A stretch of DNA of 64,000 nucleotides from Rubrivivax sp. (GCA_030653385.1 JAURZM010000020.1:163237-227236), one strand, 5' to 3'; positions 34,746 to 44,140 are shown, numbered from the stretch's first letter. Numbers and translations are program-made. Notes: generated from the letters alone by a model not told the origin.

Positions 34746-35786
34746 TCAACGTGGCAGCGAGTTCACGTCCTTTTCCCAGCGCGCCAGCAGGCGGCGGCGC
34801 TCGGCGCTGGCGCCGTACTTGGCGTAGTCGTAGTTGATGAACTTGATGCTCTTGAAGTCGGGGATGCGCGGGTCCAGCGGCGTGGCCTTGTTGCTGGGCA
34901 GCTGGAACTGCTTGGCGGCGGCGCCGAACTGCTGCGCCTGCGCGGTGAGCGCCCATTCGTAAAACTTCTTGGCCGCGTCCAGGTTGCGCGAGCCCTTGAT
35001 GATGCTCATCGACCCGATCTCTGCACCCGTGCCGTCGGTGGGCGTGATGGTGGCCACCGGGAAGCCTTGCATCGCCTCGCCCGGGCCGTCGTGCACGAAG
35101 CTGATGCTGATGGTGGTTTCGCCACGCGCCGCGGCCTTGATGGGCGCGGTGCCGCTGCGGGTGTAGGTGGCAATGTTCTTGTGCAGCGCCTTCATGTAGT
35201 CGAAGGCCTTTTCCTCGCCCATCAGCTGCACCAGCGTGGCCACCATCGTGTACGCGGTGCCGCTGCTGGCCGGGTTGGCGACCTGGATCTCGCCTTTCAG
35301 CGCCGGGTTCAGCAGGTCGTTCCAGGTCTTGGGCACGGCCAGCTTCTTCTTCGCGATGAGCTCGGTGTTGTAGCCAAAGCCCAGCGGGCCGCTGTAGATA
35401 CCCACCGTCTTGTAGCCACTTTGCTGGGCCTGCTGCTGGGCCCAGGCGTGCAGCTGCGGCAGCGCCTTGCTCTTGTATTCGAGCGACAGGCCCTGTTCGG
35501 CGGCTTGCAGGTGGGGGTCACCGGTGCCGCCGAACCAGACGTCGGTCTTGGGGTTGGCGCGTTCGGCGATCAGCTGCGCCAGCGCCTCGCCCGATCCCTT
35601 CAGCGACATGTTGACCTTGATGCCCGTGCTGCGTGCAAACACCGTCTGGATCATGTTGCACCACTCGGCCTGCACCGAGCAGATGACGTTCAGCTGGCCG
35701 GCTTCCTGGGCCTGTGCGGGCGCCACGAAGGTGGCGGCGGTGGCCAGCGTCAAGGCGGCCAATCGGGGGGTGGCGTGGGGGCGCAT
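34746..35786 (-). CDS. periplasmic substrate-binding protein, AfuA/FbpA type
   Basis: 346 residues from the ATG at 35786 behind AGGAGA. A Sec signal peptide ends APAQAQ (about residue 27). The mature start LNVICSVQAEWCNMIQTVF and the segment DVWFGGTGDPHLQAAEQGL are typical of extracellular solute-binding family 1/6 proteins linked to AfuBC. Tyr residues in the C-lobe (INYDYAKYGASAERR) may bind metal but cannot fix the substrate. It is the first gene of the three-gene importer. A TGTCATGACA palindrome lies about 70 bases upstream; I see no recognisable Fur box. Confidence 0.9.
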   Translation of the reverse strand: MRPHATPRLAALTLATAATFVAPAQAQEAGQLNVICSVQAEWCNMIQTVFARSTGIKVNMSLKGSGEALAQLIAERANPKTDVWFGGTGDPHLQAAEQGLSLEYKSKALPQLHAWAQQQAQQSGYKTVGIYSGPLGFGYNTELIAKKKLAVPKTWNDLLNPALKGEIQVANPASSGTAYTMVATLVQLMGEEKAFDYMKALHKNIATYTRSGTAPIKAAARGETTISISFVHDGPGEAMQGFPVATITPTDGTGAEIGSMSIIKGSRNLDAAKKFYEWALTAQAQQFGAAAKQFQLPSNKATPLDPRIPDFKSIKFINYDYAKYGASAERRRLLARWEKDVNSLPR

Positions 35787-35855
35787 GCGGTCTCCTGGAT
35801 GCTTGTTGGGGCGACGTTCGGTGTCGGCGGTCGAGATGCCACTGTTGGCCGTGAA

Positions 35856-35865
35856 TGTCATGACA
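35856..35865. promoter_or_regulatory. palindrome TGTCATGACA in a divergent promoter region
   Basis: Perfect 10-base palindrome with flanking GTG and GTCAC bases, between the binding-protein gene (minus) and benE (plus). Possible operator; no regulator is nearby. Confidence 0.3.
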
Positions 35866-35962
35866 CTGTCACGAAGATCGTAGCGCCGCGCCTCGTGCGT
35901 CGAGCCTGTGCCTTGGCCCGTGGAAACCCGTGGGCGACATGGGCGCCGCTTAGCATCGGCCG

Positions 35963-37129
35963 ATGTTGAATGCCTTGTCGCTGCCGGCCGTCGTCGCCGG
36001 CTTCGTGGCCGTGCTGGTGGGTTTCACCAGTTCGGTGGTCATCGTCTTCCAGGCCGCCGCCGCGCTGGGCGCCACGCCCGCGCAGACGGCGTCGTGGATC
36101 TGGGCCCTGGGCCTGGGCATGGGTTTGACCAGCCTGGGCCTGAGCCTGTGGTACCGGCAACCGGTGTTGACCGCGTGGTCCACACCCGGCGCTGCGCTGC
36201 TGGTGACGGCCGGTGTGGGCGTGCCCATGGACCAGGCGGTGGGCGCCTTCATCGTCTGCGCGCTGCTGATCACGCTGGCTGGCGCCACGGGCTGGTTTGC
36301 GCGTGTCATGGGCCGCATCCCGCAAGCGCTTGCTGCGGCCTTGCTGGCCGGTGTGCTGGCCCGTTTTGCCTTCGATGCCTTTGTGTCGATGCAGCGCGAA
36401 TTCACGCTCGTGGCGGTGATGTTCGGTGTCTACCTGCTGGGCCGGCGCTGGTGGCCGCGTTACGCGGTGCCTTCGGTGTTGCTGGCCGGCGTGGCGCTGG
36501 CGCTGGGCAAGGGGCAGTTGCAGTTCGATGCCGTGCCCTGGGCGCTGGCCACACCGGTGTTCACGGCGCCCAGCTTCACGCTGTCGGCCACCATCGGCAT
36601 TGCCTTGCCACTCTTCGTGGTGACGATGGCGTCGCAGAACCTGCCCGGCGTGGCGGCCCAGCGTGCCGCCGGCTACGACACGCCGGTGTCGCCGGTCATC
36701 ACCACCACCGGCCTGGCTTCCTTGCTGCTGGCGCCGTTTGGTGCTTATGCGCTGAACCTGGCGGCCATCACCGCCGCCATCTGCATGGGGCGCGAGGCCC
36801 ACGAAGACCCGGCGCGGCGTTGGGTGGCCAGTGCCGCGGCAGGTCTGTTCTACATCGCCACCGGCCTGCTGGCCGGTGCGGTGGTGGCGCTGATCGCGGC
36901 GTTCCCGAAGGAACTGGTGCTGGCGGTGGCCGGCCTGGCTTTGCTGGGCACCATCGGCAGCGGCCTGGCCACGGCGATGAAGGACGAAAACCAGCGCGAG
37001 CCGGCGCTGATCACCTTTGTCGTCACCGCCAGCGGCCTGAGCCTGTGGGGCGTGGGCGCGGCTTTCTGGGGTGTGGTGGCGGGTGCGCTGGCGCTGGCCG
37101 TGCAGCGCTGGCGGCGGCCTCAGGCGTAG
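35963..37129 (+). CDS. benE: BenE-family benzoate/proton symporter
   Basis: 388 residues with about 11-12 membrane segments. Family features include VVIVFQAAAALGATPAQTASWIWALGLG near the N-terminus (read in two blocks), TMASQNLPGVAAQRAAGY, and the GSGLATAMKDENQREPALITF region. BenE is an inner-membrane proton-coupled importer of benzoate or related aromatics. No ben catabolic genes are in the window, so the physiological substrate may differ. Its last 10 bases overlap the 3' end of the convergent amidotransferase gene. Confidence 0.92.
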   Translation: MLNALSLPAVVAGFVAVLVGFTSSVVIVFQAAAALGATPAQTASWIWALGLGMGLTSLGLSLWYRQPVLTAWSTPGAALLVTAGVGVPMDQAVGAFIVCALLITLAGATGWFARVMGRIPQALAAALLAGVLARFAFDAFVSMQREFTLVAVMFGVYLLGRRWWPRYAVPSVLLAGVALALGKGQLQFDAVPWALATPVFTAPSFTLSATIGIALPLFVVTMASQNLPGVAAQRAAGYDTPVSPVITTTGLASLLLAPFGAYALNLAAITAAICMGREAHEDPARRWVASAAAGLFYIATGLLAGAVVALIAAFPKELVLAVAGLALLGTIGSGLATAMKDENQREPALITFVVTASGLSLWGVGAAFWGVVAGALALAVQRWRRPQA

Positions 37130-37908
37130 ATGGGGGTTCTTGCACTGTGCAGCCGCAGGTGGCTGCCGTGCTGGTCCACCGTCAGCACCGCGCCGTCGGG
37201 CAGCATCTGCCAGCCCGGTTCGTCTTCGCACAGCGGCTCGCTGGCCACGATGGTGCCGCCGGCGCAACGTCGCAGGTACAGCGTCGGTGGTTGGCTGTCG
37301 TTGGACATGCGAAACGCGTGCAGCCTTTCACCGTCGGACAGCACGGCAGCAAACCGCAGCGGTGCCTGCACGCCGCGTTCAGCCATCAGCACGACCGTGT
37401 CATCCAGCACCGAAGTCACGGCCTCGTCGATGGGCACACCGGCCTGGATGCGCGCCAGCGCCAGCAGGAAGATCAGTTCGCTGTCGGTGGCGCCGCGCCG
37501 TTCGGCGTACAGCGTGTCGGGCAGCCAGCCTTCGAGCGTGCGGCGCACCAGGCCGTAACCGCCGATCTGTCCGTTGTGCATGAACAGGTAGCGCCCATGC
37601 CGGAAGGGGTGGCAGTTCTGGCGTGCAATGCCACCGGCCGTGGCCGCGCGCACATGGGCAAAAAAGAGGCGCGACGACAGGGTCTGCGACAGCGCCAGCA
37701 GGTTGTCGTCGCTCCACGCGGGCATCACCTCGCGGTAGACCCCGGGCTCGGCCCGTTCGCCGTACCAGCCGATGCCAAAGCCGTCGCCATTGGTCACCAC
37801 CTTGGCCTCTTCGGCGCGCAGCGACTGGCGCATCAGCGAGTGGCGCGGTTTGGCGATCAACTCTTCCAGGAACAGCGGTTCGCCCAGGTAGGCGGCAAGA
37901 CGGCACAT
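37120..37908 (-). CDS. yafJ: class II glutamine amidotransferase, YafJ-like
   Basis: 262 residues, close to the E. coli YafJ length (255). The N-terminal MCRLAAYLG exposes Cys2 as the Ntn-hydrolase nucleophile after Met removal; FFAHVRAAT and FMHNGQIGGY are the conserved glutaminase motifs. No synthetase domain is attached, so the acceptor of ammonia is unknown. The ATG follows GAGGAGCCC-type purines. It is convergent with benE, overlapping by 10 bases, and divergent from gshB. Confidence 0.92.
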   Translation of the reverse strand: MCRLAAYLGEPLFLEELIAKPRHSLMRQSLRAEEAKVVTNGDGFGIGWYGERAEPGVYREVMPAWSDDNLLALSQTLSSRLFFAHVRAATAGGIARQNCHPFRHGRYLFMHNGQIGGYGLVRRTLEGWLPDTLYAERRGATDSELIFLLALARIQAGVPIDEAVTSVLDDTVVLMAERGVQAPLRFAAVLSDGERLHAFRMSNDSQPPTLYLRRCAGGTIVASEPLCEDEPGWQMLPDGAVLTVDQHGSHLRLHSARTPIYA

Positions 37909-38018
37909 GAGGGCTCCTCGATGCGCTGTTGTCGTCATTTCCTCCCGTGCCTTGAGGCCCGCCGGGCGGCGCCGCGCGGCTTGTGACACAGTGGCGGCCC
38001 GCTACCGGAGTGCCGACC

Positions 38019-38975
38019 GTGCAATTGACCTTCGTCGCCGACCCGCTGGAGTCGTTCAAGACTTACAAAGACTCCACCTTCGCCATGATGCGCGAGGCCG
38101 CTTCGCGCGGCCACACGCTGCTGGCCTGCGAACCGCAGCAACTGCGCTGGCAGCGCGGTGGCCCGGTGCAGGCGCAGGTGCGCGAAATCACGCTCACCGG
38201 CGATGCCGACGACTGGTTCAAGGTGCAGGACACCCGCACCGTGGCGCTGCATGAAACCGGCGCCGTGCTGATGCGCAAGGACCCACCCTTCGACAGCGAG
38301 TACTTCTACGCCACCCACCTGCTGGGCCAGGCCGAGCGCGAAGGCGCGCGGGTTTTCAACAAACCTTCTGCGCTGCGCGACCACCCGGAAAAACTGGCCA
38401 TCCTGGAGTTTCCGCAGTTCATCGGCCCCACGCTGGTCACCCGCGAAGAAGCCGACGTGAAGGCCTTCCACGCCGAGCACCACGACATCATCCTGAAACC
38501 GCTGGACGGCATGGGCGGCATGGGCATCTTCCGCGTCGGCCCCGACGGGCTGAACCTGGGCAGCATCGTCGAAACGCTGAACCGCGGCGGCACGCAGACG
38601 CTGATGGTGCAGAAGTACCTGCCCGAGATCGCGCAGGGCGACAAACGGGTGCTGGTCATCGGTGGCCAGGCGGTGCCTTTTTCGCTGGCGCGCATTCCGC
38701 AGGGGTCGGAAATCCGCGGCAACCTGGCCGTCGGTGGCAAAGGCGTGGCGCAGCCGCTGACCGAGCGCGAACGTGAGATCGCCAAAGCCCTGGGCCCCGT
38801 GCTGACCGCACGTGGGCTGCTGCTGGTGGGCCTGGACGTGATCGGCAGCTGCCTGACCGAAATCAACGTCACCAGCCCCACGTGTTTTGCCGAGATCACG
38901 CAGCAGACCGGTTTCGACGTGGCGAAGATGTTCATCGACGCGCTGGAGGCAGCGCTGCGCGGGTCGACGTCTTGA
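38019..38975 (+). CDS. gshB: glutathione synthetase
   Basis: 318 residues (E. coli 316). ATP-grasp ligase that joins gamma-glutamylcysteine and glycine. The start is the GTG at 38019, giving the conserved beginning MQLTFVADPLESFKTYKDST; a GGAG lies about 10 bases upstream. Conserved blocks: MRKDPPFDSEYFYATHLL, ILKPLDGMGGMGIFRV (ATP loop), and GLDVIGSCLTEINVTSPT. The gene's TGA overlaps the TTG start of the questin-oxidase-like gene. gshA is not in the window. Confidence 0.96.
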   Translation: MQLTFVADPLESFKTYKDSTFAMMREAASRGHTLLACEPQQLRWQRGGPVQAQVREITLTGDADDWFKVQDTRTVALHETGAVLMRKDPPFDSEYFYATHLLGQAEREGARVFNKPSALRDHPEKLAILEFPQFIGPTLVTREEADVKAFHAEHHDIILKPLDGMGGMGIFRVGPDGLNLGSIVETLNRGGTQTLMVQKYLPEIAQGDKRVLVIGGQAVPFSLARIPQGSEIRGNLAVGGKGVAQPLTEREREIAKALGPVLTARGLLLVGLDVIGSCLTEINVTSPTCFAEITQQTGFDVAKMFIDALEAALRGSTS

Positions 38976-39943
38976 GCGCGCCGACTGCCTGGGTGGCGCT
39001 GCTGGATGCCGGCGCCGGCCACGATGCCGAATATGCCGGCGGCCTGTCCAACCACCGGCCGATGGCCTTGCTGGCGCTGGCCCGGCTGGGTGCCAACGAC
39101 AGCCAACTGCGCAACTTCGACGCCAGCTACAGCCGGCGCCTGCGGCCCGCACCGCCGGCTGTGGCGTGGCCCGTGGGCGACGCCTGGGCTTCGCGCCTGG
39201 GCCAGCCCGAAGCCTGGCCGCTGTACCGCGACCTCTTTGTGCAGTGGCTGGACAACGAAGCCGCTGGCGACGTGCTGCGTCAGGTGCTGCCCACCTTGAT
39301 GCAGGGCTGCGGCGCGGCCGCCTTCCATGGCCTGATCCGCACCGCCTACGCCGTGCAGGCCGCGCACCGGCAGGAACTGGCCGATGCCTTGGCCTACTGG
39401 GCCTGCCGCTGGCTGGATCTGGGTTCCAGCGACTTCCACGGTACCGAGGCCGACCCGGAACGCCTGCTGCGCCAGTTGCGCATCACACCGAGCGACGCTT
39501 CCTTGATCTTCCAGCGCATGCAGGTGGCCGCTGCACACACCCGCTGCCAGGCCACCGTTTTCCAGCTCAAAGTGGGCCCGAAGACGCTGAACCGCCTGGC
39601 CACGCTGGCCGCCCGCGCTTACGCCGCCAGCGGCAACTTCACGGCCTTGCACCTGGTGACCAGCGCCCATGCGCTGCGCGTGCTGCAACCCTGGTTGATG
39701 GACGAACCCCCGGTGTTGGACCGTGCGTTTTGTGCCTACTGGCGCGCTTTTGCCGCCGCCGTGTGCGTGGCCGGCCTGCGTGTGCTGCCACCGGCGCCCT
39801 TGCGACCCTGGCCTGCCATCGTCGCGCAGGCGGTGAGCAGCGATGACGACCACGTGATCAAGCTGGTGGACAGCTGCCGCGAGCAGGAACGTGCCCTGGG
39901 CGGCGCCATCTGGCGGCAGGCTGCGTCGCGCGCCATCGCCTGA
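38972..39943 (+). CDS. questin oxidase-like (DUF4243) protein
   Basis: 323 residues from a TTG that overlaps the gshB stop (TTGA). The family is recognised from the AGHDAEYAGGLSNHRPMALLAL start, GCGAAAFHGLIRTAYAV, and TALHLVTSAHALRVL, with conserved histidines at each. Fungal questin oxidase (GedK) performs a Baeyer-Villiger-type ring opening of the anthraquinone questin; bacterial homologues have no proven substrate. Coupling to gshB is unusual and may point to a redox or detoxification role, which is inference. No signal peptide is seen. Confidence 0.8.
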   Translation: MSAPTAWVALLDAGAGHDAEYAGGLSNHRPMALLALARLGANDSQLRNFDASYSRRLRPAPPAVAWPVGDAWASRLGQPEAWPLYRDLFVQWLDNEAAGDVLRQVLPTLMQGCGAAAFHGLIRTAYAVQAAHRQELADALAYWACRWLDLGSSDFHGTEADPERLLRQLRITPSDASLIFQRMQVAAAHTRCQATVFQLKVGPKTLNRLATLAARAYAASGNFTALHLVTSAHALRVLQPWLMDEPPVLDRAFCAYWRAFAAAVCVAGLRVLPPAPLRPWPAIVAQAVSSDDDHVIKLVDSCREQERALGGAIWRQAASRAIA

Positions 39944-40014
39944 ACGGGCACTGAGCCACCGCACCGCAGCACCAGCGCCAGCGCCTGCACCGCGCAGGCC
40001 GGACAATCCACCCC

Positions 40015-41892
40015 ATGGCTCTTCTCACCCTTGCCGACGCACGCCTCGCTTTCGGCCATGTCCCCCTGCTCGACGGCGCCGCGCTGGCGCTGGAAACCGG
40101 CGAACGTGTCGCCCTCATCGGTCGCAATGGCGCAGGCAAGTCCAGCCTGCTGAAGATATTGGCCGGGCTGGAAAAGCCCGACGACGGCATCCTGCAGCTG
40201 CAGACCGGCCTGCGCCGGGTCTATGTGGCGCAGGAACCGCTGTTCGACAGCGGCAGCACGGTCTTCGACGCGGTGTCCGAAGGCGTGGCCGAAGCCAAGT
40301 TGCTGCGCGAACGTTTCGAGCGCCACGATCCGGCCGACGACATGGACGCGGTGCAGACGCGCCTGGAAGCCGTGGACGGCTGGACCTGGGAGTCGCGCGT
40401 GGACCAGGCGCTGCAGCGCTTGAACCTGGATCCGGCTGCGCGCGTGGAAGACCTCTCGGGCGGCACCAAAAAACGCGTCGCGCTGGCGCGTGCGTTGGTC
40501 GCCGCACCCGACCTTCTGCTGCTGGACGAACCCACCAACCCCCTGGACATCGACGCCATCGAATGGCTGCAAGACCTGCTGCTGCAGTGGCGCGGCGCGC
40601 TGGTCTTTGTGTCCCACGACCGTGCTTTCATCGACGCCGTGGCCACCCGCATCGTCGAGCTCGACCGCGGCTTGTTGCGCAGCTACCCGGGCAGCTTCAA
40701 GACCTACGAAAACACCAAGGCCCGCGAGCTGGAAGACGAAGCGCTGGCCAATGCCCGCGCGGAGAAGTTGTTGGCCCAGGAAGAGGTGTGGGTGCGCAAG
40801 GGGGTGGAAGCGCGCCGCACGCGCAGCGTGGGCCGCGTGCAGCGGCTGGTCAAGCTGCGTGAACAGCGCGCCGCACGCCGCGACACGCTGGGCCAGGTGC
40901 GGCTGGAGCTGGACGCCGGTCTGCCGCCCGGCAAGATCGTGGCCGAGCTGAAAAACGTCGGCATGCACTTCGGTGAAAAGGAGCTGATCAGCGGCTTCAC
41001 CGCCACCATCCTGCGCGGCGACAAGGTGGGCCTGATCGGCCCCAACGGCACTGGCAAGACGACGCTCTTGAAGCTGATCCTGGGTGAACTGCAGCCCACC
41101 AGCGGCAGCGTGCGCCAGGGCACACGGCTGCAGGTGGCCTACTTCGACCAGATGCGTGCCGGCCTGGACCTGGACGCCACGCTGGCCGACACCATCAGCC
41201 CCGGCAGTGAGTGGATCGAGGTGGGCACTTCACGCAAACACGTGATGAGCTACCTGAACGACTTCCTGTTCAGCCCCGAACGGGCCCACTCCCCGGTTCG
41301 CACACTGTCGGGTGGCGAACGCAACCGCGTGCTGCTGGCGCGCCTGTTTGCACTGCCCGCCAACGTGCTGGTGCTGGACGAACCCACCAACGACCTGGAC
41401 ATCGACACGCTGGAACTGCTGGAAGAGCTGCTGCAGAGTTACGCTGGCACGGTGTTCCTGGTCAGCCACGACCGGCGGTTCCTGGACAACGTGGTCACCA
41501 GCACCATCGCCTGGGAAGGCGACCCGGCCTTCGGTGGCCGCCCCGGCCTGTGGCGTGAATACGAAGGTGGCTACGAAGACTGGAAGGTGCAGCGTGCCCG
41601 TGGCAAGGTGGCGGCAGCAGCGCCGGCCCCTGCCCCACTGGCCAAGCCGGCCGCCAAGCCCGCCGCTGCCAAGCCCAAGCTCAGCTACAAGGAACAGCGT
41701 GAACTGGACGGCCTGCCCGCCCGCATCGAAGCACTCGAAGCCGAGCAGAAAACCCTGCACGAACAACTGGCCAGCCCCACGCTGTACGTCGAAGAAGCCA
41801 GCCGCGTCGGTGAACTGCACGCCCGCGCAGAGGCCATCGAGGCCGAGCTGATGGCGGCGCTTGAACGCTGGGAACTGCTGGGCTCGCGGTGA
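40015..41892 (+). CDS. uup: ABC-F ATPase, Uup family
   Basis: 625 residues with two tandem ABC domains and no membrane segment. NBD1: GRNGAGKSS (about 38-46), LSGGTKKR, DEPTNPLDI. NBD2: GPNGTGKTT (about 341-349), LSGGERNR, DEPTNDLDI. The linker between them is the charged ABC-F arm (about 235-300). A C-terminal Ala/Pro/Lys segment and coiled coil (about 560-620) is the DNA-binding tail of Uup. In NBD1 the usual DEPTNHLD reads DEPTNPLD. Uup acts on ribosomes and limits transposon excision in E. coli. It is a single gene, with no strong promoter seen. Confidence 0.93.
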   Translation: MALLTLADARLAFGHVPLLDGAALALETGERVALIGRNGAGKSSLLKILAGLEKPDDGILQLQTGLRRVYVAQEPLFDSGSTVFDAVSEGVAEAKLLRERFERHDPADDMDAVQTRLEAVDGWTWESRVDQALQRLNLDPAARVEDLSGGTKKRVALARALVAAPDLLLLDEPTNPLDIDAIEWLQDLLLQWRGALVFVSHDRAFIDAVATRIVELDRGLLRSYPGSFKTYENTKARELEDEALANARAEKLLAQEEVWVRKGVEARRTRSVGRVQRLVKLREQRAARRDTLGQVRLELDAGLPPGKIVAELKNVGMHFGEKELISGFTATILRGDKVGLIGPNGTGKTTLLKLILGELQPTSGSVRQGTRLQVAYFDQMRAGLDLDATLADTISPGSEWIEVGTSRKHVMSYLNDFLFSPERAHSPVRTLSGGERNRVLLARLFALPANVLVLDEPTNDLDIDTLELLEELLQSYAGTVFLVSHDRRFLDNVVTSTIAWEGDPAFGGRPGLWREYEGGYEDWKVQRARGKVAAAAPAPAPLAKPAAKPAAAKPKLSYKEQRELDGLPARIEALEAEQKTLHEQLASPTLYVEEASRVGELHARAEAIEAELMAALERWELLGSR

Positions 41893-41902
41893 GCCGGGGG
41901 CT

Positions 41903-42619
41903 TCAGTGCGAGCCGCTGGCCGCCGGGTGTGAACGCGTGATGATCAGCCCTGACTGCAGGTACAGGCCGTTCAGCAGCCGCGTCGCGCGCTCGCGGTCCA
42001 GGCCCGGCCAGGCGCAGATCTCGGCCAGCGGTGTGGTTTGCCGGCGCAGCCGCGTGACGGCCGAAGCCAGCGTGCCGGCCAGGTCGAGCCCAGAAAAGTC
42101 GGTGCTGGGGGCGATGCGGTAGGCCACGGGGCCGGCAATCTCGGGCAGCAGTTCGGCGCGCGAACCGTGCAGTGCCAGCGCCCACAGCACCAACCCCAGC
42201 GGCGCGATGTGCTCGACGGGTGCGTCGGCATCGGCCGCGTCCACCTGCAGCACCTTCAGGCCCGACCAGCGCAACAGCCCCCACTGTGCAGACGGCAGCG
42301 GCGCATGCACCACCCTTTGCATCGGCAACACGGTCAGGGGCAGCACCAGGCCATCGTGTTCCAGCAGCAAACGCAGCCCACGGCCGTGGCGCACCGCGGC
42401 GGCCACCACCTCCAGCACCTCGGGCCGCGTGGTCTTGGCCGCGCCGCCCTCGAAACGCTGCAGGTCCTGCAGCAGCGCGGGCTCCAGCGTGGCCTGCAGC
42501 GTGCTCTGCACGCCGTCACGGAACAGCTGGCCGGCCTGGCGCTGACGGCGCTGGAAGTCGCTGACGCGGGGCAGCACGGTGTCGAAGTGCGGACGGGTGG
42601 GGTCGAAGTTGGCAGGCAC
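41903..42619 (-). CDS. conserved hypothetical protein
   Basis: 238 residues from a GTG at 42619. No signal peptide or membrane segment is seen. The N-terminal part is polar and helical (FQRRQRQAGQLFRDGVQSTLQATLEP), followed by a beta-rich middle and a C-terminal winged-helix-like stretch (RLRRQTTPLAEICAWPGLDRERATRLLNGLYLQSGLI, seen in parts), which would fit a small regulatory protein. I do not recognise the family with confidence. It is convergent with uup (10-base gap). The start is uncertain because no clear ribosome site precedes it. Confidence 0.65.
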   Translation of the reverse strand: MPANFDPTRPHFDTVLPRVSDFQRRQRQAGQLFRDGVQSTLQATLEPALLQDLQRFEGGAAKTTRPEVLEVVAAAVRHGRGLRLLLEHDGLVLPLTVLPMQRVVHAPLPSAQWGLLRWSGLKVLQVDAADADAPVEHIAPLGLVLWALALHGSRAELLPEIAGPVAYRIAPSTDFSGLDLAGTLASAVTRLRRQTTPLAEICAWPGLDRERATRLLNGLYLQSGLIITRSHPAASGSH

Positions 42620-42792
42620 ACCCGGATTGGACCTGGGCCCCGGGCCCGTCCCGGACCTGGGGCTGTTTCAACGGTGTCAGGATGTGTGTGGTGCCCGGGC
42701 GACCCCCGGAACGCGGTGCTGCCGCTGTTTGCGGCCCTTGCGTGCCGGCCGCGGGCAGACAAACCGCCCCGCGCCCCTTAGAGTCCGGCGCC

Positions 42793-44106
42793 ATGAACAA
42801 GCTTTCACTGCCGAGCCGCAGGCTCACCCGCACGCTGGCCCTGGTGGCCGGCACCTTGATCAGCCAGGCGGCACTGGCCGCGCCGGCGTGGATCACGCTG
42901 TCGGCCGACGCGCTGGCGGTGTTGCAGCGCATGGTGCCGCAGACCCAGGTCGTGGGCACCGCGCAGACCCCCGTGGCGGTGCCGCTCAGTGCCCGCAGCC
43001 CCGCGCTGCAGACACGCAGCGAGACGGTGCACGCGGTGGAAATCGACGAGCAGTGGATCGAGATGCTGTCGCTGATGGTGCACCGCGAACTGGCGCGCTG
43101 CGGCGGCTTCGTGCACCACGCATCGCAGGCCGAGGCGCTGGCCACGCTGCACCGCCTGTCGCTGGCGGACGCACAACCCAGCGCCGTGGGCCCCGCACCC
43201 AGCTACGCCATCGACAACCCCAAGGAAGTGCAGGCCCTGTTGCCGTTGATGCAGGGCAGCCACCTGCTGGCCACGGTCGACGGCCTGGCGGCGTTCCAGA
43301 ACCGGCGTCACACCAGCAGCCACGGCGTGGCGGCTTCGGACTGGTTGGCCGACAAGTGGCGTGCGCTGGTGCCGGTGGGCCGAAAGGGCGTGCGGGTGAC
43401 GCAGATCAGCCACAGCGGCTACCCGCAGAAGTCGGTGATGCTGGAAATCGTGGGCAGCACGCGGGCCCATGAGTCGGTGGTGCTGGGCGGCCATCTGGAC
43501 TCGATCGCCTCGGGCACGGTGGAAGGTGCACGGGCGCCCGGCGCCGACGACAACGCCAGCGGCATCGCAGCGCTGACCGAGATCATCCGCGTGATGATGG
43601 CCGGCAACTACGTGCCTTCGCGCACCTTGCGCTTCATCGGCTACGCGGCCGAAGAAGTGGGCCTGCGGGGCTCGAGCGACATCGCCGCCGACTTCCTGAC
43701 CCGCAGTGAACAGGTCATGGGCGTGCTGCAGCTGGACATGACCGCCTTCCAGGGCGACAGCACCGACATCTGGCTCTACACCGACTACACCAGCGCGCTG
43801 CAGAACACCTTCCTGGCGCAGCTGGTCAACAAGTACCTGCCGATCTACAGCGTGGGCTACAGCGCCTGCGGTTACGCCTGCAGCGACCACGCCTCGTGGC
43901 ACAACCGCGGCTTCCGCGCTTCGTTCCCGCACGAAGCCAGCAACGCCAACTACAACCGCACCATCCACACCCTCAACGACACCACCGCCACCTTCGGCAA
44001 TTCTTCGGCCCACATGCTGAAGTTTGCCCAGCTGGGGCTGGTGTACGCGGTCGAACTGGGCAGCCTGCCGCGGGGTGTGCGCGGTGCGGTCGCGCTGGGC
44101 AACTGA
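42793..44106 (+). CDS. secreted M28 leucine aminopeptidase-like protein
   Basis: 437 residues. Signal peptide MNKLSLPSRRLTRTLALVAG to ALA (about residue 29). The catalytic domain resembles the Vibrio/Aeromonas AP1 aminopeptidase: GGHLDSI (His, Asp), ADDNASG (bridging Asp), YAAEEVG (general base and ligand Glu), QLDMTAF (Asp) and TIHTLND (His). A cysteine pair CGYAC near residue 360 matches the disulphide next to the active site in that family. It would release N-terminal hydrophobic residues from extracellular peptides. It is a single gene, 173 bases after a divergent hypothetical gene. Confidence 0.92.
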   Translation: MNKLSLPSRRLTRTLALVAGTLISQAALAAPAWITLSADALAVLQRMVPQTQVVGTAQTPVAVPLSARSPALQTRSETVHAVEIDEQWIEMLSLMVHRELARCGGFVHHASQAEALATLHRLSLADAQPSAVGPAPSYAIDNPKEVQALLPLMQGSHLLATVDGLAAFQNRRHTSSHGVAASDWLADKWRALVPVGRKGVRVTQISHSGYPQKSVMLEIVGSTRAHESVVLGGHLDSIASGTVEGARAPGADDNASGIAALTEIIRVMMAGNYVPSRTLRFIGYAAEEVGLRGSSDIAADFLTRSEQVMGVLQLDMTAFQGDSTDIWLYTDYTSALQNTFLAQLVNKYLPIYSVGYSACGYACSDHASWHNRGFRASFPHEASNANYNRTIHTLNDTTATFGNSSAHMLKFAQLGLVYAVELGSLPRGVRGAVALGN

Positions 44107-44140
44107 GGCAGCGCGCTCAGCCGTTCAACAGTTCAACGGT

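Noticed and set aside
34746..35861. Longer N-terminal start for the ABC binding protein (ATG near 35861)
   Set aside because: The extension is polar, would bury the signal peptide, and the ATG at 35786 has a good AGGAGA site.
35787..35962. Fur box in front of the AfuABC-type genes
   Set aside because: No GATAAT-type 6-1-6 or 19-bp Fur-like dyad is found; only a TGTCATGACA palindrome is present.
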